Made by a program: the position numbers and the translations under genes. This document shows positions 4,913-11,735 of a DNA stretch of 11,738 nt, one piece after another; position 1 is the first letter of the stretch, and every line of letters starts with the position of its first letter. The stretch is from assembly GCF_040882025.1 (NCBI RefSeq), contig NZ_JBBECC010000184.1, positions 1 to 11,738 on the forward strand, given 5' to 3'. This DNA is from Parvibaculum sp040882025 (GTDB taxonomy: Bacteria; Pseudomonadota; Alphaproteobacteria; Parvibaculales; Parvibaculaceae). The notes below the pieces were generated by a model, which ran no database searches, had not been told where the DNA came from, and was given only the letters and a program-made list of their open reading frames with translations.

Positions 4913-7864
4913 GTGAGCGAACTCAAGATCAGCGAGGCCGGAACGGCCCAGTTTCCGATGGTTTCGCACGCCGCCGCCATCGGCTGGACGCCTCTCGCGC
5001 CGGAGGTCGCCAGGCAGAAGCGCGGCGGCGAAGCAGGCATGATGCTGCGCGACGAGTTGGAGGCGGCGCTTGCCAGGTTCAACCCGTGGATGACGGCCGA
5101 TGTCATCCGGCAGGTGATCGAGAAGTTGGAGGCGCTCCCGCCCACCATCGAGGGTAATCGCGAGGTTCTCGGCTGGCTACGCGGCGAGCGGCAATGGTAC
5201 GACGAGGCCGAGAAACGGCATCGCCATGTGCAACTCATCGATTTCGAGCAGCCGGGCGAGAATGTCTTTCACGTCACCTGGGAATGGAAGCTGAAGCCGC
5301 CGGCGCGCAAGGGCAACCGCGCCGATGTGATGTTCGCCGTCAACGGCGTGCCGGTCTGCATCGTCGAGCACAAGAATCCGAAGGACGGCGGCGCCATCGA
5401 CCGGGGCGTCACGCAGCTCAAGCGCTACGAAAAGGAGACGCCTGAGCTGATCGGTGCGCCGCAGCTCTTCAATGTCACGCATCTGCTCGACTACTGGTAC
5501 GGCGTGACTTGGAACGCCAACCGCCGCTACATGGCGCGCTGGAAGAAGCAGCCCGAGGAGACCTACAAGTTCGCAGTACAAAGCTTCTTCGAGCCAACCG
5601 ACTTTCTGCGCACGTTGCGGGACTGGATTCTGTTCTATGTCGAGGATGGCGAGACCCGGAAGTCCATTCTGCGCCAGCACCAGCGCATCGCCATCGACAA
5701 AATTGTCGAGCGCTGCGAGGACAAGGCCAGGAAGCGAGGTCTGGTCTGGCACACGCAGGGCTCGGGCAAGACCTTCACCCTGCTCACCGCCGCGCGCCTG
5801 GTCCTGGAAGACAAGGCACGGTTCCGGAATGCAACTGTGATCCTGGTGGTGGACCGCACCGAGCTTGAGGGTCAGCTCAAGGGCTGGGTCGAAAAGCTGC
5901 TCGGCGAGATGCAGGCGCAGGATATTTCGGTCTGGCGGGCGAAATCCAAAGCCGAAGTTCAGGAACTGCTGAAGACGGACAAGCGCGGCCTGATCGTCTC
6001 GATGATCCACAAGTTCGAGGGCATCGACAAGAATGCCAACACCCGCGACAACATCTATGTCTTCATCGACGAAGCGCACCGCTCGGTCGCCAAGGACCTC
6101 GGAACCTACATGATGGCCGCCGTTCCGAACGCAACCATCATCGGCTTCACCGGCACACCGATCGCCAGGACAGCTCAAGGTGAAGGCACCTTCAAGATCT
6201 TCGGCACCGATGACGAGCAAGGCTATCTCGACAGGTATTCGATCAGGGAATCCATCGAGGACGAGACGACCCTTCCGATCCGCCACACCATGGCGCCGAG
6301 CGAGATGACCGTGCCGGCTGAACGGCTGGACAAGGAGTTTTTCGAACTGGCCGCCGCCGAAGGCGTGACGGATATCGAGGAACTGAACAAGGTTCTCGAC
6401 CGCGCGGTCGGCTTGCGCACCTTCCTGACCGCCGACGACCGGGTGGAAAAGGTTGCTGCCTTCGTTGCTGAACATTTCAAGGAAAAAGTGCTGCCGCTCG
6501 GCTACAAGGCCTTTCTTGTTGGTGTCAATCGCGAGGCCTGCGCCAAATATAAACGGGCACTCGACAAGCTGTTGCCGCCCGAATGGTCGGAAGCCGTTTA
6601 CACCGAAAACGCGGCGGACGTGGTCGACCGCCCGCTGGTCGCCGAGATACAACTTTCGGCGGAGCGCGAAGATGATGTGCGCCTCCTGTTCAAGAAGCCT
6701 GCCGAAAATCCGAAAATCCTGATCGTCACCGACAAGCTGCTGACGGGTTATGACGCGCCGGTTCTCTATTGCATGTATCTCGACAAGCCGATGCGGGACC
6801 ACGTTCTCCTCCAGGCCATCGCCCGCGTAAACCGGCCCTATGTCGACGCCAATGGCGTGCAGAAGAGGGTGGGCCTCGTCGTCGATTTCGTCGGCGTGCT
6901 GCGCGAGCTGAAAAAGGCATTGCAGTTCGATAGTTCCGATGTCAGCGGCGTAATCGAGGATCTGGACCTCCTTCTCGGCGACTTCCTCGACAGGATCGAA
7001 AAGGTCAAGAAGGACTACCTCGACGTCGGCGAGGTGGGCAGCGCCGACGAGAAGCTGGAAAAACTGGTTTATGGCCGCTTCCTCGATCCGGAACAGCGCA
7101 AGACATTTTTCGAGGCCTACAAGGAGATCGAAGCCTTGTGGGAAATACTCTCGCCGTCGCCTGAACTGCGCGACCACATCACGACCTTCAAGCGGCTGGC
7201 GCAGCTGTATGCTGCCGTGCGGAATGCCTATGCTGACCGGGTCGGCTATGTCGCCGATCTCGCCTACAAGACCCGCCGTCTGGTCGAGGAGGGTGCCACA
7301 CAGGAAGGGCTTGGTAGGTTGACCAGGACTGTGACTTTCGACGTCAGGACGCTCGAAAGCCTGCGTGGTAAGCCGGGATCGGACGAAGGCAAGGTATTCA
7401 ACCTCGTGCGCGGTCTTCAAAAGGAGATCGAGGACGAACCTGATGCAGCGCCCGTTCTTCAATCGTTGAAGGATAGAGCGGAGCGAATCCTGAAGGACCT
7501 GGAGAATCGGAGGACCACCGGCCTTGCCGCCATGGACTTGCTTTCGGCCCTCGCCAGGGAGAAGGAAGAAGCGGTCAAGGCGGCCAAAGACAGCGGCCTG
7601 TCGACGCGGGCCTTCGGCGTCTATTGGAACCTGAAGGACGACGATACACTTCGCAATGCCGGAATCTCCGCCATGGAATTGGCGCGCGACGCCGAGATTG
7701 AGACACGTCGCTTTCCAAATGCCGATGTCAATGACGACGAGCAGCGGAAGCTGCGCGCTACCCTCTACCGGCCGCTGCTCGGACTTGGCAAGGAAGATCG
7801 CGGTCGGATTGTAGATGTCATTCTCTCGATCTTGCTCGATGGGGAGCGCGATGCTGACGCATGA
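4913..7864 (+). CDS. hsdR: Type I R-M restriction and translocation subunit
   Basis: A 983-residue protein, the normal length for HsdR. The N-terminal nuclease of the PD-(D/E)xK type has D138 in RADVMF and E152-x-K154 in IVEHKNP. The superfamily 2 motor follows, with Walker A TQGSGKT (281-287), DEAH (386-389) and TGTP (413-416). Later motor motifs include LLTGYDAPVL and LLQAIARVNRPY. The C-terminal part is helical and charged and probably docks to HsdM/HsdS. With those subunits it moves DNA in an ATP-dependent way and cuts it away from the unmethylated target. The start is GTG, with GAGGGG at 4901-4906 as a moderate ribosome binding site; an ATG pair at 5041 would remove conserved sequence. 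It is separated from the upstream genes by 175 bases, an unusual gap in an otherwise tightly packed cassette. All key catalytic residues are present, so it should be active. Confidence 0.95.
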   Translation: MSELKISEAGTAQFPMVSHAAAIGWTPLAPEVARQKRGGEAGMMLRDELEAALARFNPWMTADVIRQVIEKLEALPPTIEGNREVLGWLRGERQWYDEAEKRHRHVQLIDFEQPGENVFHVTWEWKLKPPARKGNRADVMFAVNGVPVCIVEHKNPKDGGAIDRGVTQLKRYEKETPELIGAPQLFNVTHLLDYWYGVTWNANRRYMARWKKQPEETYKFAVQSFFEPTDFLRTLRDWILFYVEDGETRKSILRQHQRIAIDKIVERCEDKARKRGLVWHTQGSGKTFTLLTAARLVLEDKARFRNATVILVVDRTELEGQLKGWVEKLLGEMQAQDISVWRAKSKAEVQELLKTDKRGLIVSMIHKFEGIDKNANTRDNIYVFIDEAHRSVAKDLGTYMMAAVPNATIIGFTGTPIARTAQGEGTFKIFGTDDEQGYLDRYSIRESIEDETTLPIRHTMAPSEMTVPAERLDKEFFELAAAEGVTDIEELNKVLDRAVGLRTFLTADDRVEKVAAFVAEHFKEKVLPLGYKAFLVGVNREACAKYKRALDKLLPPEWSEAVYTENAADVVDRPLVAEIQLSAEREDDVRLLFKKPAENPKILIVTDKLLTGYDAPVLYCMYLDKPMRDHVLLQAIARVNRPYVDANGVQKRVGLVVDFVGVLRELKKALQFDSSDVSGVIEDLDLLLGDFLDRIEKVKKDYLDVGEVGSADEKLEKLVYGRFLDPEQRKTFFEAYKEIEALWEILSPSPELRDHITTFKRLAQLYAAVRNAYADRVGYVADLAYKTRRLVEEGATQEGLGRLTRTVTFDVRTLESLRGKPGSDEGKVFNLVRGLQKEIEDEPDAAPVLQSLKDRAERILKDLENRRTTGLAAMDLLSALAREKEEAVKAAKDSGLSTRAFGVYWNLKDDDTLRNAGISAMELARDAEIETRRFPNADVNDDEQRKLRATLYRPLLGLGKEDRGRIVDVILSILLDGERDADA

Positions 7865-8180
7865 GGGGAGACGACAGCAAGTTCGCTTTCGGGTCTTGTA
7901 TTGGTCCAAACGCCTGAAAGTGACCCCTCGCCTGGTGCGCGTACAGCGCATGACACGAAAATGGGGTTCCTGCTCCACCAATGGCACCGTCACGCTTGCG
8001 GAGGATTTAGTGGATCAGGATGTCCAGTTTCAGGACTTCGTGATTGTGCATGAGCTTCTTCATCTTCGCATTCCAAATCACGGAAGGCTCTTCAAGGCGA
8101 CGATGACGGCCTTCATGTCCAGGCGTGCGGACAATGGGAGATACGCTACCGCTCTGACAGACAACGGGGTCGCGCGCTAA
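7851..8180 (+). CDS. Short YgjP-like (DUF45) zinc metallopeptidase
   Basis: A 109-residue protein matching the core of the YgjP-like/DUF45 metallopeptidase family. It has the WGSC motif (38-41, in RKWGSCSTNGTVTL) and the zinc motif HELLH (67-71), followed by H77 in PNHGRLF as the likely third ligand. Usual YgjP proteins are about twice this length; here the N-terminal half is missing and the gene seems to be a stand-alone catalytic core. The ATG at 7851 lies 14 bases inside the end of hsdR, with GGGGAG at 7841-7846 as a well-placed ribosome binding site, so translation is probably coupled to hsdR. YgjP-like genes are often found beside type I restriction genes; a role in turnover of HsdR or another subunit is a reasonable guess but unproven. 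A frame extension to 7815 lies wholly within hsdR and is not needed. Confidence 0.85.
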   Translation: MLTHEGRRQQVRFRVLYWSKRLKVTPRLVRVQRMTRKWGSCSTNGTVTLAEDLVDQDVQFQDFVIVHELLHLRIPNHGRLFKATMTAFMSRRADNGRYATALTDNGVAR

Positions 8181-8203
8181 TCCATCCGTACACAGACCAA
8201 CCC

Positions 8204-8581
8204 TCACCCCTCCGGCCGCGTCCAGATCCAGCTGCCGCCGATCAGCGCCGCCGCCAGCGGCGCCAGCGACCAGGGCAGCGGCGCCAGCAGCAGCGCGACG
8301 ACCGCGCTGATGGCAAACGCCGCCAGCGCCGCCTGCTTGCCCCGGCGCGAGATGGCGCCGCGCCTCCGCCACAGCCGGATATGAGGACCGAAACCCGGAT
8401 GCGTCAGCAGCCGCTGCTCCAGCGCCTTGTTGCTGCGCGCAAAACAGAAGGCGGCGAGAATCAGGAACGGCACGGTCGGCAAGAGCGGCAGCACCACGCC
8501 GAGCCCGCCCAGCGCCAGCGCCGCGAAGCCGGCGATCAGATAGAATGTCTTCGTCAATCCCGTCTCCGCGAGTGTCGCCAT
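8204..8581 (-). CDS. DUF454 (YbaN-like) inner membrane protein
   Basis: A 125-residue membrane protein of the DUF454/YbaN family. The family signature GVVLPLLPTVPFLILAAFCF (residues 28-47), with the following ARSN and HPGFGPHI segment, is clear. Hydrophobic segments lie at about 14-46 (probably two crossings) and 83-120 (two more), separated by a basic loop (RRRGAISRRGK). Its function is unknown. The start at 8581 (MATLAETG) gives the normal family length; a longer frame from 8635 adds an Arg-rich stretch unlike the family. No clear ribosome binding site is seen at either. It converges on the metallopeptidase gene, leaving only 23 bases between the stops with no visible terminator. Confidence 0.85.
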   Translation of the reverse strand: MATLAETGLTKTFYLIAGFAALALGGLGVVLPLLPTVPFLILAAFCFARSNKALEQRLLTHPGFGPHIRLWRRRGAISRRGKQAALAAFAISAVVALLLAPLPWSLAPLAAALIGGSWIWTRPEG

Positions 8582-8694
8582 GCCGGGCCACGATACGCCG
8601 GGCCGGATGCGCCGCGCCATGATGCGCCAGGCCATGCCGCGCCGGGAAGGCCCGCCCGGAAAGAATCGTCCGGAAACGCGACAAAACCGGAGAC

Positions 8695-8736
8695 CCGGAG
8701 CGTTTCATTGCTTCCGCGAACAATGAAACGCTCCGG
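8695..8736. terminator. Strong 16-bp hairpin after the methyltransferase gene
   Basis: A perfect 16-bp inverted repeat (8695-8710 and 8721-8736) around a 10-base loop; inside the loop TTC and GAA can extend it past one bulged base. It begins 13 bases beyond the methyltransferase stop in its reading direction, so it probably ends or stabilises that transcript. Only a short T run (GGTTTTG) follows it on the minus strand, so it is not a textbook intrinsic terminator. It could also be a dispersed palindromic element. Confidence 0.6.
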
Positions 8737-8749
8737 CGCGCGCGTCGTC

Positions 8750-9577
8750 TCAGCGCCGGGTCACGACGATTTCGAGATACTTGCTGGGCACGGCCATCGT
8801 GCCGTCATGCGCGGCGTTCATCGAGCCGATCAGGGCAACGAGATCGGCTTCCAGCGCCCGCTGCTTTGGCGCGTCCAGGTTCTCGAACGCTTTCTGCAGC
8901 GGCCCGTAGATCGCGCGCCAGGTGTCGATCCAGTGTTGCGCGGAGCGATAGCGCAAAACGAAATGGCGTTCGGTTGCGGCAATCGCGGCGGCGCCGGCGA
9001 ACAATTCCTCCAGCCGCGCGCGCGTGCCCCAGAGCGCGGGCGACGCAAGGCCCGGCGCCGGCGGCACATAGCCGCCCAGCGTCTTGAACAACTGGCCGAT
9101 GAAGCTGTCGGGGGTCCAGTTCGCCAGGCCGATCTTGCCGCCGGGGCGGCAGACGCGCGCCATTTCGGCGGCGGCCTTTTTCTGGTCCGGCGCGAACATG
9201 ACGCCGAATGTCGACATCACCGCATCGAATTCGCCGTCGGCGAAAGGCAGCGCTTCGGCGTCGGCAAGCTCGAAGCGCATCGGCAGCCGCTCCGCCGTGG
9301 CGCGTTCCTGGCCGCGCTCCAACAGCTCTTCCACATAGTCGCTCGAGGTGACGTCGCAGAAGCGCCGCGCGGCGGCGAGCGAACAATTGCCGTTGCCGGC
9401 CGCGACATCGAGAACGCGCTGGCCCGCGCGCAGGTCCAGCGCCTCGCACAGGCTCTCGCCCACGATTTGCAGCGTCACGCCGACCACGGAATAGTCGCCG
9501 GCGGACCACGCCGCCTTCTGCCTGGCCTTGATGGCCGCGTAGTCCGGCGTGGCTTGTTTGGTTGAAACGTCGGGCAT
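8750..9577 (-). CDS. Class I SAM-dependent methyltransferase
   Basis: A 275-residue protein of the UbiE-like/Methyltransf_11 type. SAM-binding motif I is VLDVAAGNGN (55-64). The downstream motifs are LPMRFELADAEALPFADGEFDAVMSTFGVMF, read in pieces as the acidic strand with DAEALPF and the core DAVMSTF, and then VCRPGGKIGLANW (post-motif II with the conserved RPGG). The substrate cannot be told from sequence; small molecules such as quinones or other metabolites are usual for this group. The ATG at 9577 has GGAG 7 bases upstream (9585-9588 on the opposite strand), an excellent ribosome binding site. The gene is divergent from the winged-helix regulator, so the pair may be functionally linked. 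A minus-strand TATACC at 9634-9629 could be its -10 box, but I see no matching -35. Confidence 0.88.
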   Translation of the reverse strand: MPDVSTKQATPDYAAIKARQKAAWSAGDYSVVGVTLQIVGESLCEALDLRAGQRVLDVAAGNGNCSLAAARRFCDVTSSDYVEELLERGQERATAERLPMRFELADAEALPFADGEFDAVMSTFGVMFAPDQKKAAAEMARVCRPGGKIGLANWTPDSFIGQLFKTLGGYVPPAPGLASPALWGTRARLEELFAGAAAIAATERHFVLRYRSAQHWIDTWRAIYGPLQKAFENLDAPKQRALEADLVALIGSMNAAHDGTMAVPSKYLEIVVTRR

Positions 9578-9600
9578 GTGTATTCTCCGTAAAAAGGCAT

Positions 9601-9617
9601 GCGGCGACCGTCGCCGC
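9601..9617. repeat. Perfect 17-base palindrome in the 5' region of the methyltransferase gene
   Basis: GCGGCGAC, one central base and GTCGCCGC form a perfect inverted repeat. It lies between a possible -10 (9629-9634) and the ribosome binding site (9585-9588) of the methyltransferase gene. It could be a regulator binding site or a hairpin in the leader RNA. In GC-rich DNA such a palindrome may also arise by chance. Confidence 0.45.
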
Positions 9618-9656
9618 GCCTGGCGGCCGGTATAGGCGCGGGCCCCGTCCCAACCT

Positions 9657-9689
9657 TGAAGAAAACCTGGAGAAAAGCTGAAGATTGGC
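9657..9689. promoter_or_regulatory. Three tandem 11-bp repeats between divergent genes
   Basis: Three head-to-tail 11-base units begin at 9657, 9668 and 9679: TGAAGAAAACC, TGGAGAAAAGC and TGAAGATTGGC. The first two share nine of eleven bases and all three share TGRAGA. OmpR/PhoB-type winged-helix proteins bind direct repeats spaced 11 bases (one helical turn), and the gene on the right encodes such a domain. This makes it a good candidate operator for the adjacent regulator, controlling itself, the methyltransferase or both. Confidence 0.5.
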
Positions 9690-9750
9690 CGGATTTTTCG
9701 GCTTGGGGCCCCCATGGGGCAAGGCCGCCCGGCCGCTTCGGCACAACGGC

Positions 9751-11295
9751 ATGATCCAGCGGTTCGACGATTGCGAACTCGACACCGACCGGCGCGAGCT
9801 GCGCCGCGCGGGCGTGCTTGTGCCGGTCGAGCCGCAGGTATTCGAGCTTCTGGCCTATCTGGTCGCGCGTCCGAGCCGGGTCGTCACCAGGGACGAGCTC
9901 AACGAAGCGGTCTGGAACGGACGCATCGTCTCGGATTCCGCGCTCTCCAGCCGCATCAAGTCCGCCCGCCAGGCGATCGGCGACGACGGAAAGTCGCAAT
10001 CCCTCATTCGCACCGTGCATGGCCGGGGCTTCCGTTTCGTCGGCGCCGCGCTGGACGAAGCCTTGCCGGTGGCGGCGGACGGGGCGGCGGTTGCGCATGA
10101 ACAGCCGGTCGTCGCCGTGCTTTCCTTCGAAAATCTGTCCGGCGACGCGGACCAGGATTATTTCTCCGACGGCATCACCGCCGACATCATCGCCACCCTG
10201 GCCCGGCATCGCTGGCTCGGCGTCGTCGCGCGCAACACCACGCTTCAATTCAAGGGCCGCGTCGTCGGCATCGCCGAAATCGCGCGTGAAACCGGCGCGG
10301 CCTACATCGTCGAAGGCAGCGTCCGGCGCGCCGGGCCGCGCGTGCGCGTCAATGTGCAACTGATCGATGTTGAGAGCGGCAATTATATCTGGACCGAACG
10401 CTACGACCGCCAGTCGGAAGACCTCTTCGAAATCCAGGAAGACATCACGCAAACCGTCGCGGCGCGGCTCGAGCCCGAGATCGGCTATGAGGAGCGGCGC
10501 AAGATCGTCAGCGCGGCCGGCTCGCGCGATCTGCGCGCATGGGAATGCTTTCACCTCGGCCTTTCCCACTTCTTCCGGTTCACCGGACCGGACAACGGCA
10601 AGGCCCAGGACTATCTGCAGCGCGCGCGCGAGGCGGACCCGGGCTTCGGCGACGCGCATGCCTGGTGGGCCTATGCCGTGGTGCTCGGCACCGTCTACTG
10701 GGACACCGAGCCGACCCCGGCCCGCCTCGACGCGGCGCTGGCGGCCACCGTCAGGGCGCTTGAGCTCGACGACAAGAATGCGGTTTTCTACGCCCTCAAG
10801 GCGCGCGTGCAGCTTGTGCGCGGCGAATATGAAAGCGCCATCGAGGGCAACGGCATCGCCATCGAATTCAATCCGTCGCTTGCGGCCGCTCATTGCGGGC
10901 TGGCCGATTCGCTCACCTTTCTCGGCCGCTACGACGAAGCCGTCAGCCGCTTCGAAAAGGCCATCGCCCTCAGCACCAACGATCCGCAATGCTGGGCTTT
11001 CTATACCTATGGCGCGCTGGCCCTGATCCTGCACGGCGAGTTCGCGCGCGCCATCGAATGGACCAACCGTGCAACCGAGATACCCAACCGCCAGTACTGG
11101 ACCCTGGCGCACAAGGCCGTCGCGCTGGCCGGCCTCGATCGCCGCGACGAAGCACGCCGCGCCCTGGCGGCGGCGCGGGCGGAGCAGCCGGCCCTGTCGA
11201 TCTCCTTCGCGCGGCGAAAGCTTTACTACATCAAGCAGCCCGAGCAGCTGGCGCGCTATCTCGAAGGCCTCGCGCTCGCCGGCGCCCCGCCCTGA
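9751..11295 (+). CDS. Winged-helix, TolB-like and TPR regulator
   Basis: A 514-residue protein. Residues about 3-98 form an OmpR/PhoB-type winged helix (Trans_reg_C), ending in the typical RTVHGRGFRFVG. Residues about 118-260 form the TolB-like/adenylate-cyclase-associated domain (VLSFENLSGDADQDYFSDGI, then ARNTTLQFKG, YIVEGSVRR and WTERYDR). Several TPR units follow from about 270 to 500 (for example YESAIEGNGIAIEFNPSLAA, YDEAVSRFEKAIALS). There is no receiver domain and no membrane segment, so it is not a two-component regulator nor a CadC-type sensor; the TPR part may bind a partner protein. Its target and signal are unknown. The ATG at 9751 is chosen because the domain begins right after it; a TTG at 9685 would add 22 residues. 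The divergent methyltransferase gene and the 11-bp repeats between them suggest local control. Confidence 0.88.
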   Translation: MIQRFDDCELDTDRRELRRAGVLVPVEPQVFELLAYLVARPSRVVTRDELNEAVWNGRIVSDSALSSRIKSARQAIGDDGKSQSLIRTVHGRGFRFVGAALDEALPVAADGAAVAHEQPVVAVLSFENLSGDADQDYFSDGITADIIATLARHRWLGVVARNTTLQFKGRVVGIAEIARETGAAYIVEGSVRRAGPRVRVNVQLIDVESGNYIWTERYDRQSEDLFEIQEDITQTVAARLEPEIGYEERRKIVSAAGSRDLRAWECFHLGLSHFFRFTGPDNGKAQDYLQRAREADPGFGDAHAWWAYAVVLGTVYWDTEPTPARLDAALAATVRALELDDKNAVFYALKARVQLVRGEYESAIEGNGIAIEFNPSLAAAHCGLADSLTFLGRYDEAVSRFEKAIALSTNDPQCWAFYTYGALALILHGEFARAIEWTNRATEIPNRQYWTLAHKAVALAGLDRRDEARRALAAARAEQPALSISFARRKLYYIKQPEQLARYLEGLALAGAPP

Positions 11296-11311
11296 TCGCG
11301 CGACACGGGAC

Positions 11312-11335
11312 ATCCGGCGCGCGATGCCGCCGGAT
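11312..11335 (+). terminator. Hairpin after the regulator gene
   Basis: ATCCGGCG at 11312-11319 and CGCCGGAT at 11328-11335 form a perfect 8-bp stem with an 8-base loop, 16 bases after the stop codon of the TPR regulator gene. No T tract follows, so termination efficiency is uncertain. Confidence 0.5.
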
Positions 11336-11489
11336 CGACACCGGGTCGCTGGTCGCGAATCGTTCGGGCGTCACCGAATCCCGGCATGTGGATTGGCGGC
11401 ATTCACAGGCTCAACCTGTCATTTGTCGGCGCCACCGCCGCCACCCGCTCACGCCCGGGGACAAGGCGGAAGCAAACCATGTGCGCCCC

Positions 11490-11523
11490 GGGGATAATTC
11501 ATGGTTAAGTCCGTATACGGATC
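11490..11523. repeat. 34-base direct repeat, copy 1
   Basis: It matches copy 2 (11544-11577) at 29 of 34 bases, with a period of 54 bases. Shared elements are GGGGATAA, TCATG, TAA, TCCGTA and ACGGATC. It holds the perfect 12-base palindrome TCCGTATACGGA (11510-11521), followed by the GATCGATC palindrome (11520-11527). Confidence 0.7.
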
Positions 11524-11543
11524 GATCAGCCAGCCGTGCCGCC

Positions 11544-11577
11544 GGGGATAAGTCATGAATAAATCCGTACACGGATC
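11544..11577. repeat. 34-base direct repeat, copy 2
   Basis: It is the second copy of the repeat at 11490-11523. The inner palindrome is here ATCCGTACACGGAT (11563-11576), imperfect at the centre. It ends 16 bases from the Pho-box-like array, on its downstream side if that array is read on the minus strand. Confidence 0.7.
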
Positions 11578-11593
11578 ATCGAAAACCCGGTTT

Positions 11594-11622
11594 GTGACAG
11601 TTTTATGACAGTTTCGTGACAG
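11594..11622 (-). promoter_or_regulatory. Triple Pho-box-like array (PhoB site)
   Basis: Read on the minus strand, three 7-base units, CTGTCAC, CTGTCAT and CTGTCAC, are separated by exactly 4 bases each, giving 11-base spacing. Two of them make CTGTCATAAAACTGTCA, which matches the known Pho-box consensus (CTGTCAT, four AT-rich bases, CTGTCA). Orientation predicts transcription leftward. Ten bases downstream, at the usual place for a -10, is TTCGAT (11583-11578), a weak match. No gene is recognised within the next 290 bases on that strand, so what it controls is unclear. Confidence 0.7.
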
Positions 11623-11658
11623 AGGGGGGGTCCGGGCCGGTTTTCGCTGCTGAAAAAG

Positions 11659-11735
<77 letters not shown>

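Larger units (their letters stand above)
11296..11658. other. Gene-free stretch between regulator gene and tRNA
   Basis: No credible protein-coding gene is present. Open frames here are short and lack ribosome binding sites. The stretch contains, in order, a terminator-like stem (11312-11335), a small hairpin with CAGG/CCTG near 11406-11419, two 34-base direct repeats (11490-11523, 11544-11577), three Pho-box-like repeats (11594-11622), a G run (11624-11630) and the 3' flank of the tRNA gene with TTTTT after CCA. The 11490-11615 part is clearly less GC-rich than the rest of the window and appears regulatory. Confidence 0.6.

Noticed and set aside
5177..7993. A 938-residue open frame on the minus strand
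   Set aside because: It lies opposite hsdR, which has all the motifs of its family. The antisense translation matches nothing recognisable and reflects GC-rich codon bias.
8184..8193. ATCCGTACAC after the metallopeptidase gene, identical to part of the direct repeat at 11563-11572, as a possible attachment site or cassette boundary
   Set aside because: Ten bases is too short to be convincing, the flanks differ, and no matching copy is seen at the left end of the cassette.
8381..9565. A 394-residue open frame on the plus strand
   Set aside because: It is antisense to the DUF454 and methyltransferase genes, which are clearly supported. Its translation is Arg-rich and low in information.
9475..11313. 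A 612-residue open frame on the minus strand
   Set aside because: It is opposite the winged-helix/TPR gene and overlaps the methyltransferase start. It has no recognisable domain and is a shadow of codon bias.
11449..11556. A possible small Pho-controlled peptide on the minus strand starting at the ATG near 11556
   Set aside because: The frame runs through the two direct repeats, has no ribosome binding site and gives a repetitive, Pro-rich product. The repeat differences do not look like coding constraint.
11490..11577. A CRISPR array or replication origin made from the 34-base repeats
   Set aside because: There are only two copies with a 20-base spacing, and no cas genes. TTATCCCC differs from the DnaA box at the conserved end.
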